Shown here: piece after piece, positions 10,771 through 11,002 of the stretch
How the letters are laid out: every line of letters begins with the position of its first letter
How positions within the stretch are numbered: the first letter of the stretch is position 1
DNA from: JAAYVZ01 sp035403265
Lineage (GTDB): Bacteria; Acidobacteriota; Thermoanaerobaculia; Thermoanaerobaculales; Thermoanaerobaculaceae
Direction of reading: 5' to 3'
DNA length: 11,002 bases
NCBI GenBank assembly: GCA_035403265.1
Contig: DAONEV010000122.1
Location: 1-11,002, forward strand
The notes under the pieces: generated by a model
What the model saw: the letters and a program-made list of their open reading frames with translations, nothing else
What the model was told of the DNA's origin: nothing
Databases searched by the model: none
Position numbers and translations under genes: made by a program

Positions 10771-11002
10771 ATGAGGAAGGTGTTGATCGCCAACCGGGGG
10801 GAGATCGCGGTGCGGATCATCCGGGCGTGCCGCGAGATGGGCTTACGCTCGGTAGCTGTCTACTCGGAGGCGGACCGGTCGGCGCTGCACGTGCGCCTCG
10901 CGGACGAGGCCTATTTCATCGGCCCGTCACCGGCCACCCAGAGCTACCTCCACATCGGCAAGCTCCTGGACGTGGCCGCCCGCAGCCGCGCCGACGCCGT
11001 CG
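10771..11002 (+). CDS. Biotin carboxylase subunit of acyl-CoA carboxylase (5' part)
   Basis: The first 77 codons of a biotin carboxylase, cut by the window end. It opens MRKVLIANRGEIAVRIIRAC, the near-invariant start of AccC/PccA proteins, followed by AVYSEADRSALHVRLADEAY and the IG-x-SPATQSYLHI segment of the biotin carboxylase N-terminal domain. The enzyme carboxylates biotin using ATP and bicarbonate and passes the carboxyl group to the subunit encoded just upstream. GAGG at 10760-10763 is a plausible ribosome-binding site. Whether the protein also carries a biotinyl domain (PccA type) or is a stand-alone AccC cannot be seen, so I give no symbol. Confidence 0.95.
   Translation, partial: MRKVLIANRGEIAVRIIRACREMGLRSVAVYSEADRSALHVRLADEAYFIGPSPATQSYLHIGKLLDVAARSRADAV

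Overview
The window (about 70% G+C) looks like a chromosomal segment from a Gram-negative, respiring bacterium, most likely an Acidobacteriota lineage of the Thermoanaerobaculia type. The main clue is the C-terminal domain of the secreted cytochrome at 4035-6905, of a kind I associate with secreted proteins of that group. Myxococcota or another deltaproteobacterial-type lineage is the main alternative. I ran no database search, so the taxonomy is inference.

Layout. (1) 1-1506, minus strand: recA, then 15 bases further an ORF that runs off the left edge. That ORF starts as a quinone-oxidoreductase-like MDR protein and switches in frame to the middle of an aldo/keto reductase, together with a drop in G+C. 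(2) 1688-3874, plus strand: a tRNA-Cys gene with its own sigma-70 promoter, followed within 12 bases by a four-gene cluster: ECF sigma factor, zinc-finger anti-sigma factor, membrane-anchored heavy-metal-sensor-like protein, and an exported Cys/His/Met-rich protein with a duplicated domain. The last three genes are joined by ATGA overlaps and the cluster ends at a strong hairpin. (3) 4035-6905, minus strand: a 956-residue exported cytochrome with nine CXXCH motifs, a cadherin-like segment, a PKD domain and the C-terminal domain noted above. A near-perfect sigma-54 promoter lies about 130 bases upstream, inside a palindrome, backed by a gene-free region of about 390 bases rich in dyads. (4) 7441-8775, minus strand: citrate synthase with a 3' hairpin. 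(5) 8776-9182: gene-free, holding two opposed arrays of a degenerate GAC-N3 hexamer. (6) 9183-11002, plus strand: carboxyltransferase subunit of an acyl-CoA (probably propionyl-CoA) carboxylase, followed by the start of its biotin carboxylase partner.

How it fits together. Citrate synthase and the acyl-CoA carboxylase belong to central carbon metabolism: TCA cycle entry and propionyl-CoA to methylmalonyl-CoA. The sigma/anti-sigma/sensor/Cys-rich cluster reads as a self-contained envelope metal- or redox-stress response without an efflux pump, and its position directly behind tRNA-Cys is notable because its products are cysteine-rich. The cytochrome is probably an extracytoplasmic electron-transfer protein whose expression needs a sigma-54 activator encoded elsewhere. 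The most interesting points are the tRNA-Cys/ECF/Cys-rich unit, the sigma-54-controlled cytochrome with its structured upstream region, and the chimeric ORF at the left edge, which may be an assembly artefact.
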